A DNA stretch of 64,000 bases, taken from the NCBI RefSeq assembly GCF_002904345.1, contig NZ_PEIH01000004.1, forward strand, positions 81,369 through 145,368. Reading direction: 5' to 3'. This document shows, piece by piece, positions 37,831 through 47,119 of this stretch (within the stretch, counting starts at the first letter, position 1; each line of letters starts with the position of its first letter). The DNA comes from Bacteroidetes bacterium endosymbiont of Geopemphigus sp. (GTDB lineage: Bacteria > Bacteroidota > Bacteroidia > Flavobacteriales > Blattabacteriaceae). The translations under genes were made by a program, and so were the position numbers. The notes below the pieces were generated by a model. That model saw only the letters and a program-made list of their open reading frames with translations, was not told the origin of the DNA and ran no database searches.

Positions 37831-39024
37831 ATGAATTTACACGAATACCAAGGAAAAGATATTCTCCATTCATTTGGAGTAAAAGTTCCCATGGGGATAG
37901 TAGTCCTTACTCCGGATGAAGCGGTAAGTGCAGCAGAAAAAATCGCCACAGAGAGCGACTCCTCTCTGTGGGCTGTAAAAGCTCAGATTCATGCCGGCGG
38001 CCGTGGAAAAGGCGGCGGTGTGAAAATTGCTAAGTCCCTTGATGAGGTGCGTGAAAAATCTTCACAAATTCTTGGCATGCGTTTGATCACTCCACAGACT
38101 TCCAAAGAAGGCAAACTCGTGCATCGCGTGATGATTGCTCAGGATGTTTATTATCCGGGTGCCTCGGCACCTAAAGAATATTATGTTTCAATGCTAATGG
38201 ACCGCACTAAAGGGAAAAATATGATCGTATACTCTAGTCAGGGAGGAATGGATATTGAAGAAGTAGCCGAGAAGAATCCTGAAAAAATATTCACTGAAGA
38301 AATCGATCCGGCTTTTGGTATACGGGACTTTCAGGCGCGAAAAATCGCTTTTTACCTTGATTTGAACGGTAAGGCTTTTAAGGAGTTCGTTTGCTTTATT
38401 AAAGCCCTTTATGAAGCTTATGTGGCCTCAGATGCCTCCCTTTTTGAAATCAATCCGATGCTAAAAACCTCGGACGATCAGATTATGGCCGTAGACGCTA
38501 AAGTAGTGCTAGATGATAATGCCCTTTACAGACATTCTGAGTATGCGGCTATGCGTGATACGGATGAGGAAGATCCCGCAGAGGTGGAAGCCTCCAGAGC
38601 GGGTATGAATTTTGTAAAACTTCATGGTAATGTAGGTTGTATGGTCAACGGAGCGGGCCTGGCTATGGCTACGATGGATATGATCAAACTCTCGGGTGGT
38701 AGTCCGGCGAATTTTTTAGATGTGGGGGGTACTGCCGATGCAGAGCGCGTGGAGAAAGCTTTTCGCATTATTTTGAAGGATGAATCTGTTTGTGCTATTC
38801 TGATTAATATTTTCGGAGGTATCGTCCGTTGTGATCGTGTGGCGCAGGGTATTATCGATGCTTATAATAATATGAAGGAAAGTTTTTCTGTACCGCTTAT
38901 CGTTCGTTTACAAGGAACCAATGCCGAGCAGGCTAAAAATATGATCAACCAGAGTGGCTTGCGAGTACATTCGGTTATCACTTTAAAAGAAGCTGCCGAG
39001 AAAATTCAAGAGGCGCTTAGTTAA
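37831..39024 (+). CDS. sucC: Succinyl-CoA synthetase, beta subunit
   Basis: ATP-grasp subunit that, with SucD, interconverts succinyl-CoA and succinate plus ATP. The start MNLHEYQGKDILHSFGV is the family start. The glycine-rich ATP-grasp loop KAQIHAGGRGKGGGVKI and the metal-binding FEINPM are present, as are GAGLAMATMDMI and FGGIVRCDRVA. Length 397 is normal. No sucD follows; dnaX is next after 33 nt. The alpha subunit must be encoded elsewhere or lost. Confidence 0.95.
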   Translation: MNLHEYQGKDILHSFGVKVPMGIVVLTPDEAVSAAEKIATESDSSLWAVKAQIHAGGRGKGGGVKIAKSLDEVREKSSQILGMRLITPQTSKEGKLVHRVMIAQDVYYPGASAPKEYYVSMLMDRTKGKNMIVYSSQGGMDIEEVAEKNPEKIFTEEIDPAFGIRDFQARKIAFYLDLNGKAFKEFVCFIKALYEAYVASDASLFEINPMLKTSDDQIMAVDAKVVLDDNALYRHSEYAAMRDTDEEDPAEVEASRAGMNFVKLHGNVGCMVNGAGLAMATMDMIKLSGGSPANFLDVGGTADAERVEKAFRIILKDESVCAILINIFGGIVRCDRVAQGIIDAYNNMKESFSVPLIVRLQGTNAEQAKNMINQSGLRVHSVITLKEAAEKIQEALS

Positions 39025-39057
39025 ATTTATCTTAGAGAAAAACCTTTTTTTATCTGT

Positions 39058-40833
39058 ATGCAAAAGCAAGTCTATGTCGTTTCATCCAGAAAATATCGCC
39101 CCGCGGATTTCGAGGATGTGGTGGGGCAAAAATCCATTACAGATACCCTGGATCGTGCTATTAGAAGTGGACGTTTAGCTCAAGCTCTTTTGTTTTGTGG
39201 TCCTCGCGGGGTAGGAAAAACCACTTGTGCTCGTATCCTGGCTAAGAAAATCAATGGCTTATATCAAACATCGGATAGCATCTCGAATGATTTTAATATT
39301 TTTGAGCTCGATGCCGCTTCCAACAACTCAGTGGATGGTATACGTGCTCTTATAGATCAATTGCGCTTTGCTCCACAACAAGGGCGATACAAAATTTATA
39401 TTATCGATGAGGTACACATGCTATCTCAGGCAGCTTTCAACGCCTTTTTAAAAACGCTCGAAGAGCCCCCTGCACATGCTATTTTCGTATTGGCTACCAC
39501 TGAAAAGCATAAAGTTCTTTCTACCATTCTTTCACGCTGTCAAGTATATGATTTCCGGCGTATTTCTCTGGAAGATATCTACAAACAATTAGAAAAAATT
39601 GCCAAGGCTGAGGGTATAAAAACAGAACAAGAAGCTCTTCATCTGATTGCTCAGCGTGCCGATGGAGCTCTTCGTGATGCCCTTTCGATTTTTGACCGTC
39701 TGATCTCTTTTTCCGGAAAAAACCTGACATCATCTCAGGTCAGGGAACAATTGGGTATTCTTGATCAAGAATATTATTTTAAGGCTACAGAGTTGATACT
39801 TATTCATGATATCAGAGCGGTTTTAGCGCTATTTAATGAAATATTGCAAGAAGGCTTCGATGGACGGATTTTTATTGCTGGTTTGGCCGAGCACTTAAGA
39901 CATCTTATGATGGCTTCCGGTTCAAAAAGCCTTTCCTTGATAGAAATGCCGGAGGCTATGCAAGCCAGATATATCGAGCAAGCTTCTTATACTTCGACGG
40001 ATTTTTTACTAAAGGCCTTGCAGGTCTGTCAGCGTGCTGAAATGGATTCTAAGTTAAGCCTAAATTCTCGTCTTTCACTGGAGATTTCGCTGATGCAGCT
40101 GACCTCTTTCGGCAATGCGAATACTCAGGGCGAAAAAAAAAATAATATTCCTCTCCATTCTGGAGTTCTTTCAAAAATTGCATCGAATGCAAACGAGATG
40201 ATATCTGGTTCAAAACTTGGAATACCTTCTTCTGCCTCTGTTACATCTCCTAAGGAAAAACCCTTTCAAAGAAAAGTCTTTATCAAGGAAATATCGAAAT
40301 CTGTAAAGAAAGAACCTCTTTTATCCCCATCCGGTACGCTTTCGGACAAGACCTGGAAGAAATCTCCTGTGGAGGGTTCTGCTTCAGTGTCTTTTAGTAT
40401 TCGCGAGGCCCTTAAAGACCCTCTACCTGCTACATCTGCTGTTGTAGAAACACCCTTAGCCAAAGAATCTTACTCAAAAAAAGATTTTAGAAAGGCCTGG
40501 GAGGCATTTTCCAGATATCAAATACCTTCTGAAAACTCTTCACTTCGGCATGTCTTAAGCGCTGTAGAATATGAATTCTCTGAAGATAACTTAGTAATTT
40601 TATACTTTTCTTCAAGAGCAGCTCTGACGGAATTTTCTACAATATGCGAACCTATATTGAATCATCTACGATATCATTTGAACAACTTTCATCTATATTT
40701 TGAAACGCGTGTCAAAGCTTTTCAAGAGAAAAAAACTGTTTATACCCCTGAAGAAAAATTTGCTTTTTTGTCAAAAAAGAATCCTCAACTCGAACGGCTC
40801 AAAGAAGCTCTGAGTTTAGATTTTTATGACTGA
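39058..40833 (+). CDS. dnaX: DNA polymerase III subunit gamma/tau
   Basis: Clamp-loader ATPase. Walker A GPRGVGKT is at residues 48-55, the Walker B/DExx box IIDEVHMLS is present, and the SRC sensor TILSRCQVYDF is intact. The four-cysteine zinc module normally between Walker A and ELDAASNN is missing: residues 64-82 read KKINGLYQTSDSISNDFNI with no cysteine. A Ser/Lys-rich linker (about 355-465) precedes the tau C-terminal domain. The stop overlaps the bioD stop by 10 nt on the opposite strand. Length 591. Confidence 0.93.
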   Translation: MQKQVYVVSSRKYRPADFEDVVGQKSITDTLDRAIRSGRLAQALLFCGPRGVGKTTCARILAKKINGLYQTSDSISNDFNIFELDAASNNSVDGIRALIDQLRFAPQQGRYKIYIIDEVHMLSQAAFNAFLKTLEEPPAHAIFVLATTEKHKVLSTILSRCQVYDFRRISLEDIYKQLEKIAKAEGIKTEQEALHLIAQRADGALRDALSIFDRLISFSGKNLTSSQVREQLGILDQEYYFKATELILIHDIRAVLALFNEILQEGFDGRIFIAGLAEHLRHLMMASGSKSLSLIEMPEAMQARYIEQASYTSTDFLLKALQVCQRAEMDSKLSLNSRLSLEISLMQLTSFGNANTQGEKKNNIPLHSGVLSKIASNANEMISGSKLGIPSSASVTSPKEKPFQRKVFIKEISKSVKKEPLLSPSGTLSDKTWKKSPVEGSASVSFSIREALKDPLPATSAVVETPLAKESYSKKDFRKAWEAFSRYQIPSENSSLRHVLSAVEYEFSEDNLVILYFSSRAALTEFSTICEPILNHLRYHLNNFHLYFETRVKAFQEKKTVYTPEEKFAFLSKKNPQLERLKEALSLDFYD

Positions 40834-41468
40834 TTTTCTAACCATTTTAGAATAGTTTTTTGCCATATGTTTGCATAATTTTTGATGATAGTAATATTCA
40901 AATAGTCTTCCTCATTGAGTCTTCCGATGAGGGGAAATTTGCAATGTTCCCGGATAATATTTTCTGTCGAGGACTGTGCTTTCCCATTAAAAATCAATCC
41001 TATTTTAGCTATATTTATTTCTTTTAAATAGTTTAAGGATAATAAAGTGTGGTTAATGCTACCCAGGTAATGTCTGGACACCAGAATCACTTTGTAATCA
41101 GTTTGAATCAAATCAGCTATAGTATATCTCTCGGATAGTGGCACCAACAGGCCTCCTGCGCCTTCGATGATTAAATGATTTGAGGTAGAAGGCGCTTGAA
41201 TCTTTTCTTTTTTTAAAGTGATATTCTCAAGTCTTGCCGCTGCATGTGGAGAGAGCGGATGATGCAATCGGTAAGTTTCGGGATGAAAACGGCTTTTTTC
41301 GTTTTGAATCATTGAGCTTACTTTTTTTGTATCACTATTTTGAAGATCTCCGCATTGTATAGGTTTCCAATAATCAGCCTTGAGAGCTTGCGCAAATATG
41401 GCGGAAACGATCGTCTTTCCGACTTCCGTTCCTATCCCGGTAATAAATATTTTATGTATTTCTTTCAT
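40824..41468 (-). CDS. bioD: Dethiobiotin synthetase
   Basis: Closes the ureido ring of dethiobiotin from diaminopelargonate, CO2 and ATP. The P-loop GIGTEVGKTIVSAIFAQ is N-terminal, with WKPIQCGD and the carbamate-site block LIIEGAGGLLVPLSE. Length 214 is normal. The start overlaps the bioF stop (ATGA-type). BioA and BioB are not in the window, so this is half of the pathway. It converges on dnaX with a 10-nt overlap. Confidence 0.92.
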   Translation of the reverse strand: MKEIHKIFITGIGTEVGKTIVSAIFAQALKADYWKPIQCGDLQNSDTKKVSSMIQNEKSRFHPETYRLHHPLSPHAAARLENITLKKEKIQAPSTSNHLIIEGAGGLLVPLSERYTIADLIQTDYKVILVSRHYLGSINHTLLSLNYLKEINIAKIGLIFNGKAQSSTENIIREHCKFPLIGRLNEEDYLNITIIKNYANIWQKTILKWLENQS

Positions 41469-42673
41469 TTTCTATCTAGATGATATTCTATTAAAGCGAG
41501 CAATTTATCTATCTGCTCAGGTGTGTTAAAACTGTGAAGGCATATACGAAGGCGAGACTTTCCTTCGGCTACGGTTGGAGGCAATATAGCTTTTACCCCA
41601 TAGCCATTTGTTCGTAATTTTTTTTCCAGTCTGCGTAATTCTTCCTCTTTTTTTAATAAAAATACTTGTATAGGTCCTTCAAGGGACGGAATATATTCTT
41701 CCAGTTTTTCTCGAGAGGTACTTTTACGAAAGTATCTGAAATTATCCCACAGTGTTTCACGTTCGCTCGATGAATTTATAAGATGCCTGTGTGCCGCTTG
41801 TATTTGGGCTAATACAGCCAGAGGAAGGGCGGTGGTATAAATAAAAGAGGGCGCGAAATTTACCAGATAGTCTTTTAATTCTTTCGATCCTATAACTGCC
41901 GCGCCAAAAGCACCAAAAGCTTTTCCAAAAGTGTAGATCCTTGCAAAAACCTCATCCTCTAAACCTAACTCTACTACTCTTCCTTCACCCTTAGGACCGT
42001 AAATTCCCCCACTGTGGGCTTCATCTACGATAAGGAAAGTTTCGGGATAATTTTTGCATAGCTGAACGATTTCTTTCAAGGGAGCCAGAGTTCCACTCAT
42101 AGAATAAAGGCTTTCCACTACAACATATTTCGTTCCCTGCGCTTTACAAAGTTTCTTCTCGAGTTCTTGAAGGTCATTATGTTTGAATTTAAGTTTTTCA
42201 GAGAAATTTAATCTTATGCCATTATATATCGAATTGTGAATGTATTCGTCAAATATAATACTATCTTTGCGTTGCGCAATACAAGAAAAAATACCTATAT
42301 TAGCATTGTATCCAGAATTAAACAGAAGAGCAGAGGTGCCATTGTAAAATTGAGATAGTTCTTTCTCAAGATTTTTATAAAAACAAGACTCTCCACTGAT
42401 CAGACGTGATCCACCTGCTCCGAACTTTTTCCATTCTTTGAGAGTCTGTATAGTAAGGGACTTTATTTTAAAGTTTCTTGTAAGACCGAGATAGTCGTTC
42501 GATAAAAAATCAATAGTATGTTCAGGTAAACATTCCAAAATCCTATGATTCCGATGTTTATGGCGTTGGGCTAACTTATCTGTTAAAGATTTAGGTATTT
42601 TCACGTGAAAATAAAAAAATGAGCCATTTTGGCAGAATTTAAATGAATAGAAACGAAAGCTTGCTATTGGCAT
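41465..42673 (-). CDS. bioF: 8-amino-7-oxononanoate synthase
   Basis: PLP enzyme joining pimeloyl thioester and alanine, the first dedicated step of biotin assembly. Visible blocks are DFLSNDYLGLT, FGAGGSRLISG, SGYNANIG, the PLP aspartate VDEAHSGGIYG, the PLP lysine TFGKAFGAFGA and the C-terminal RLRICLHSFNT. The ATG at 42673 adds about 23 residues unlike the family; a GTG at 42604 (KIPKSLTDKLAQ) may be the real start. It is coupled to bioD downstream. Confidence 0.92.
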   Translation of the reverse strand: MPIASFRFYSFKFCQNGSFFYFHVKIPKSLTDKLAQRHKHRNHRILECLPEHTIDFLSNDYLGLTRNFKIKSLTIQTLKEWKKFGAGGSRLISGESCFYKNLEKELSQFYNGTSALLFNSGYNANIGIFSCIAQRKDSIIFDEYIHNSIYNGIRLNFSEKLKFKHNDLQELEKKLCKAQGTKYVVVESLYSMSGTLAPLKEIVQLCKNYPETFLIVDEAHSGGIYGPKGEGRVVELGLEDEVFARIYTFGKAFGAFGAAVIGSKELKDYLVNFAPSFIYTTALPLAVLAQIQAAHRHLINSSSERETLWDNFRYFRKSTSREKLEEYIPSLEGPIQVFLLKKEEELRRLEKKLRTNGYGVKAILPPTVAEGKSRLRICLHSFNTPEQIDKLLALIEYHLDRK

Positions 42674-42707
42674 GATTTATAGCTTCTACTCAAGAGGAAC
42701 AAAAATA

Positions 42708-42715
42708 TAGTTTTG
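42708..42715 (+). promoter_or_regulatory. -7 promoter element of clpC
   Basis: TAGTTTTG matches TAnnTTTG and lies 23 nt before the clpC ATG at 42738, in the spacer shared with the divergent bioF. No clear -33 box and no obvious CtsR-like repeat are visible. Confidence 0.45.
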
Positions 42716-42737
42716 ATAAATTTTAAATAATAATATC

Positions 42738-45266
42738 ATGGGTGATAATTTTTCATCAAATCTCAAGGATGTTTTGATATATAGTAAAGAAGAGGCCCTG
42801 CGTCTAGGCCATGAGCAGATAGGTACAGAGCATTTATTGTTAGGTATATTGCGCAAGGGAGAAGGCAAAGCCATAGACATTTTTTATTCATTAGAAGTAA
42901 ATCTGCAGGAAGTTAGGAAAAAGATAGAAACTCTGGCTCCACCCCGTCCGCTTGCGGGAGAAAATAAAAATAAAGGTATTGAAATGACCAAACAGGTGGA
43001 GCGTGTTTTAAAAACCACCTTTTTAGAAGCTAAGTTGTTTCAATCCAAAACCATTAACACAGCTCATTTGCTCTTATGTATATTGCGTAATGCAAATGAC
43101 CCGATAACTAAGCTCTTGGGTAAATTTGACCTGGACTATGAAAGGGTCATGGAAAAGGCTAAGCTTCAGCACCAGGAGAATATTGAAAGAGACTCCGTGT
43201 CGGAGGCCGTTTATTCTGATGAAGAAGTCGAGGGAAATCCTTCTTACAGGGAAGATTCTTATTCTATAGGAACATCCACAAAAAGCAAAACACCGGTTTT
43301 AGATAATTTCGGCCGAGATCTTACGTTAATGGCTGTGCAAGGAAAATTGGATCCGGTGGTAGGTCGTGAAAAAGAAGTTGAACGAGTCTCTCAGATTCTC
43401 AGCCGGCGAAAGAAAAATAATCCCTTGCTTATCGGTCAGCCGGGTGTTGGAAAATCCGCTATCGCTGAGGGTTTAGCACTTCGTATAGTACAGCGAAAAG
43501 TTTCCAGGTTGCTTTACAATAAGCGAGTCTTAACCCTGGATTTAACCGGTTTGGTAGCTGGAACGAAATATAGAGGACAGTTTGAAGAGCGCATGAAGGC
43601 CTGTATGAATGAGCTTGAAAAAAACAAAGGTATTATATTGTTCATCGATGAGATTCATATGATCGTTGGAGCAGGGGGAGCCCAGGGTTCCCTAGATGCG
43701 TCCAATATTTTCAAGCCTGCTTTGGCGCGGGGTGAAATTCAATGTGTCGGGGCAACTACTTTAGATGAGTACAGGAAATGTATAGAGAAAGATGGTGCAT
43801 TAGCGCGACGTTTTCAAAAAGTTCTCATAGAACCTACCTCCGAGGAGGAAACCATAGAAATCCTTAGCCGTATAAAAAACAAATATGAAATGCATCATAA
43901 TGTCGTATATACTGATGAAGCTATTGAGGCTTGTGTAAAGCTTACCGTACGGTATATTACCGATCGTTACTTACCTGATAAAGCTATCGATGCGCTTGAT
44001 GAAGCCGGCTCTCGAGTGCACATAAAAAATATCAAAGTTCCTAAAGAAATAATTTCTTTAGAGAAAAAGCTCGAGACCATTCGGGAAGAGAAATCTAAAA
44101 TGGTAAAGAGTCAAAAATACGAAGAGGCTGCGCATCTTAGAGACAAAGAGAAAAATATCGAAAGAGAATTAGCTGATTTTCAGAAACATTGGGAAGAAGC
44201 TTCTAAGGAACATCGTGAGGTCGTCTCGCAAGAGAACGTTGCAGAGGTGGTGTCCATGATGAGTGGCGTACCTGTAAGTCGTGTGGTGCAAGCCGAGATG
44301 AAAAAATTGATTCATATGCCCGAGCTTATCAAGCTAAACATTATAGGGCAGGATGAGGCTGTTGAGAAGACGATAAAAGCTATACAACGCAACAGAACAG
44401 GATTAAAGGATCCTCATCGTCCGATAGGAACCTTTATATTTCTGGGACAAACCGGTGTTGGAAAAACACAATTGGCAAAAGTGCTGGCACGGGAACTTTT
44501 TGATAGCGAAGATGCTTTAGTACGTATAGATATGAGTGAATATATGGAAAAATTCACCATTTCCAGATTAGTAGGCGCTCCTCCGGGATATGTAGGTTAT
44601 GAAGAGGGAGGACAACTTACTGAGATTATCCGTCGCAAGCCTTATTCGGTAATCTTACTCGATGAAATCGAAAAGGCCCATCCAGATGTGTTCAATCTTT
44701 TGCTACAAATGCTCGATGATGGTCATATCACCGATGGTTTAGGACGGAAAATAGATTTTAGAAATACTATTATTATTCTAACCTCTAACATAGGAACCCG
44801 TGAGCTTAAGGATTTTGGAGCAGGTATAGGCTTTGGCACAGCTGCTAGAGAAAAGAACTCCGATAAACATCTAAAAGGTACTATATATAACGCCTTAAAG
44901 CGCGCTTTTGCGCCGGAATTTTTAAATCGTATAGATGACATCGTCATTTTCAATTCTCTTAAGAAGGGAGATATTTATAAAATTATTGATATAGAATTGA
45001 AAAAGCTTTCCGATCGCACTTCTCAGCTGGGTTATGATTTACATATTTCTAAAGAGGCCAAAATTTTTATCGCAGAGAAAGGATACGATAAAGATTATGG
45101 AGCACGTCCTTTGAAGCGCGCCTTGCAGAGATTTGTTGAAGATTTGGTCGCTGAGCAAATTATAAATGAAAAGATTTGTAAAGGTGACTCGATTTTTTTA
45201 CAACTCGATAAGAAGAAAGAAAACTTATGTGTTGCAAAAGGAGATACTGTTAAAAGTCGTTTATGA
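42738..45266 (+). CDS. clpC: ATP-dependent Clp protease ATPase subunit ClpC
   Basis: AAA+ unfoldase feeding ClpP. The N-domain has two Clp repeats (EALRLGHEQIGTEHLLLGIL; INTAHLLLCILR). AAA module 1 has Walker A GQPGVGKS. The middle UVR motif is KYEEAAHLRDKEKNIERELA. AAA module 2 has GQTGVGKT and DEIEKAHPDVF. It ends with the C-terminal D2-small domain. Length 842 is normal. Its 3' end overlaps the GT9 3' end by 6 nt. The peptidase partner, clpP, is at 56.0 kb. Confidence 0.95.
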   Translation: MGDNFSSNLKDVLIYSKEEALRLGHEQIGTEHLLLGILRKGEGKAIDIFYSLEVNLQEVRKKIETLAPPRPLAGENKNKGIEMTKQVERVLKTTFLEAKLFQSKTINTAHLLLCILRNANDPITKLLGKFDLDYERVMEKAKLQHQENIERDSVSEAVYSDEEVEGNPSYREDSYSIGTSTKSKTPVLDNFGRDLTLMAVQGKLDPVVGREKEVERVSQILSRRKKNNPLLIGQPGVGKSAIAEGLALRIVQRKVSRLLYNKRVLTLDLTGLVAGTKYRGQFEERMKACMNELEKNKGIILFIDEIHMIVGAGGAQGSLDASNIFKPALARGEIQCVGATTLDEYRKCIEKDGALARRFQKVLIEPTSEEETIEILSRIKNKYEMHHNVVYTDEAIEACVKLTVRYITDRYLPDKAIDALDEAGSRVHIKNIKVPKEIISLEKKLETIREEKSKMVKSQKYEEAAHLRDKEKNIERELADFQKHWEEASKEHREVVSQENVAEVVSMMSGVPVSRVVQAEMKKLIHMPELIKLNIIGQDEAVEKTIKAIQRNRTGLKDPHRPIGTFIFLGQTGVGKTQLAKVLARELFDSEDALVRIDMSEYMEKFTISRLVGAPPGYVGYEEGGQLTEIIRRKPYSVILLDEIEKAHPDVFNLLLQMLDDGHITDGLGRKIDFRNTIIILTSNIGTRELKDFGAGIGFGTAAREKNSDKHLKGTIYNALKRAFAPEFLNRIDDIVIFNSLKKGDIYKIIDIELKKLSDRTSQLGYDLHISKEAKIFIAEKGYDKDYGARPLKRALQRFVEDLVAEQIINEKICKGDSIFLQLDKKKENLCVAKGDTVKSRL

Positions 45267-46301
45267 AGAGATCTTTAATATCTGACATACTTTATCGATA
45301 ATCATTTTTTCTGTTAACTCCTGTAGACAAGCCTGGTCTTTGCGCCAGCATTTTCGCTCCCCGAAAATCGAGCACGGACGGCAGGAAAGCGATGATTGTA
45401 TAGCATCCACAGGATTTTGTTGATATCCATAAAAGCCTGCAAAAGGATGTGTTGCTCCCCATATAGAGATTACCCTTGTGCCCATCATAGAAGCTAAGTG
45501 CATATTAGAAGAATCCATTGTAAGTATCAGATCCAATTTGTTCATGATATAAAGTTCCTCAGACAGATCGAATCGTCCGATAATATCGATCACTTTTGTA
45601 AACTTTTTGGCCCAGTTCAAAGCGACATTTTTTTGGTGAGCTCCACCTCCAAAGAGAAAAATTTTAAGATCTTTTTTATCAAGAGTTGCTATAACGCGCT
45701 CCATTTTATCAAGAGGATAGGTTTTTTCACTATAATGGGCAAAAGGAGCAATTCCTATCCATTTTTCATTCTTTTTAAGGCCCAGAAATTTTTCTACCCA
45801 AGCCAGTGTGGCGGTTTTAGGGGGTGAAAAATCTTTTTTAACTTCTAGACCAAGTTTTTTGAAAACCTCCGCATAGCGTTCTATTATAGGTAGTAACGGC
45901 TGAAATTTTTTACCGTATTTTCTAGTGAGAGATTTCCTCTCTTTCCTGTATTTTTTAATTACGGAAGTCTCTATTTTTTGATAGTTCCGAAAAAAAAAGC
46001 ATAATATTTGAGAGCGAAGTACACCATGTAGATCGGCAATTTGATAAATACCTATTGCTTTTAGTTCTCTATATAAGGTTAAAAGACCAAAAAAACCTTT
46101 ATGTTTCGCATCATCTTCTAGTAAAAATACCTTTAAATGTGGAAAGGCTTTAAATAAAGGCGCGAATTTCTTCTTGGTAAGAAATATAAAATGATGTTTT
46201 GGGTATTTTTGACAAAGCGCATTTACAAGGGGCAAGGAAATGACAATATCTCCCAGCGAACTATTGCGTATGATGAGAATATTCTTTCTCTCTTGCTTCA
46301 T
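45261..46301 (-). CDS. Glycosyltransferase family 9 (heptosyltransferase-like)
   Basis: The start ILIIRNSSLGDIVISLPLVN is the GT9 N-terminal Rossmann motif, and the donor-site region TMDSSNMHLASMMGTRVISI plus WGATHPFAG is canonical. A Cys-rich end (SCRPCSIFGERKCW) also occurs in ADP-heptose transferases. Length 346 is normal. It starts one base after the DUF4254 stop. Members extend the lipopolysaccharide inner core, so this suggests at least a rudimentary LPS. The specific acceptor is not known. Confidence 0.88.
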   Translation of the reverse strand: MKQERKNILIIRNSSLGDIVISLPLVNALCQKYPKHHFIFLTKKKFAPLFKAFPHLKVFLLEDDAKHKGFFGLLTLYRELKAIGIYQIADLHGVLRSQILCFFFRNYQKIETSVIKKYRKERKSLTRKYGKKFQPLLPIIERYAEVFKKLGLEVKKDFSPPKTATLAWVEKFLGLKKNEKWIGIAPFAHYSEKTYPLDKMERVIATLDKKDLKIFLFGGGAHQKNVALNWAKKFTKVIDIIGRFDLSEELYIMNKLDLILTMDSSNMHLASMMGTRVISIWGATHPFAGFYGYQQNPVDAIQSSLSCRPCSIFGERKCWRKDQACLQELTEKMIIDKVCQILKISS

Positions 46302-46928
46302 TTATTCTTTCTTGTAAAGAACGGGATTGAGATTTTCATCATTGTACATTTTCATCTGTCTGTAGATTTTCATCTTTTTTTTACCATTTTGCAAATCTTC
46401 AAGAAATTCTTCTATAGATGTACATAAGTCCTCTTGTTGCTCTTTTAGTATTTGTAATTTTTCTCTGCATTTTTTGCGATGTGTAAAGGAGACTTCTGTA
46501 CGCGAGATCTGCTCATGCATGTGGTAGATTTTAAGAGCCAATATAGAGAGTCTATCCAGAGCCCATGCCGGACTTTCAGTGTTTATTTTGGCATCTTTAT
46601 CTAACAAAACATTTCTGTAGCGAACAACAAACCAATCATCGATCTTTTCTACCAAGTCAGTGCGTTTTTGATTGGAATCATCAATAGATCTTTTCAGCGA
46701 TAGTCCTTCCTCGGCTTTGATACCTGGCATTCTGATGAGATCTTCCATATGCCATTGTACAGTGTCAATCCAGTTTTTTTTGTACAGTAGATTTTCTATG
46801 CTACCCTTTGTATAAGTACTAAAAAAAGGCGCCTGAATACTATCATGTAAATGATAATTTAATAGACTCTCATTAAAAATGTTCCAGCATCTTTGCGTGA
46901 AAGTTGGCTTTTCCATGGAAGAGATCAT
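46302..46928 (-). CDS. DUF4254 domain protein
   Basis: Bacteroidota family of unknown function that is usually found directly beside a GT9 gene, as here (no gap). Helical, charged sequence with the recognisable stretches LLYKKNWIDTVQWHMEDLIR, SPAWALDRLSILALKIYHMH and the C-terminal EEFLEDLQNGKKKMKIYRQM. Length 208 is normal. Either M1 (46928) or M5 (46916) could be the start. The conserved pairing suggests a role in glycan transfer or lipid A-core assembly, but this is inference. Confidence 0.82.
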   Translation of the reverse strand: MISSMEKPTFTQRCWNIFNESLLNYHLHDSIQAPFFSTYTKGSIENLLYKKNWIDTVQWHMEDLIRMPGIKAEEGLSLKRSIDDSNQKRTDLVEKIDDWFVVRYRNVLLDKDAKINTESPAWALDRLSILALKIYHMHEQISRTEVSFTHRKKCREKLQILKEQQEDLCTSIEEFLEDLQNGKKKMKIYRQMKMYNDENLNPVLYKKE

Positions 46929-47119
46929 TTTTTCTTTTTACGAGCGCTTGTGTTTTTTCTGCGAGAACTCCTTGTTGAGCAAGAAAACTTTTGCTTTCTA
47001 CTTTTGCCATCGGAAATTTCATTCTTGCCTGAATGTAAGTTTTTTCCAGCATTTTTTTTTATAAAGGCTACACGATTTCGGGTTGTTCTGGACTGATTTG
47101 AAATTTGATAAGCTTGAGA

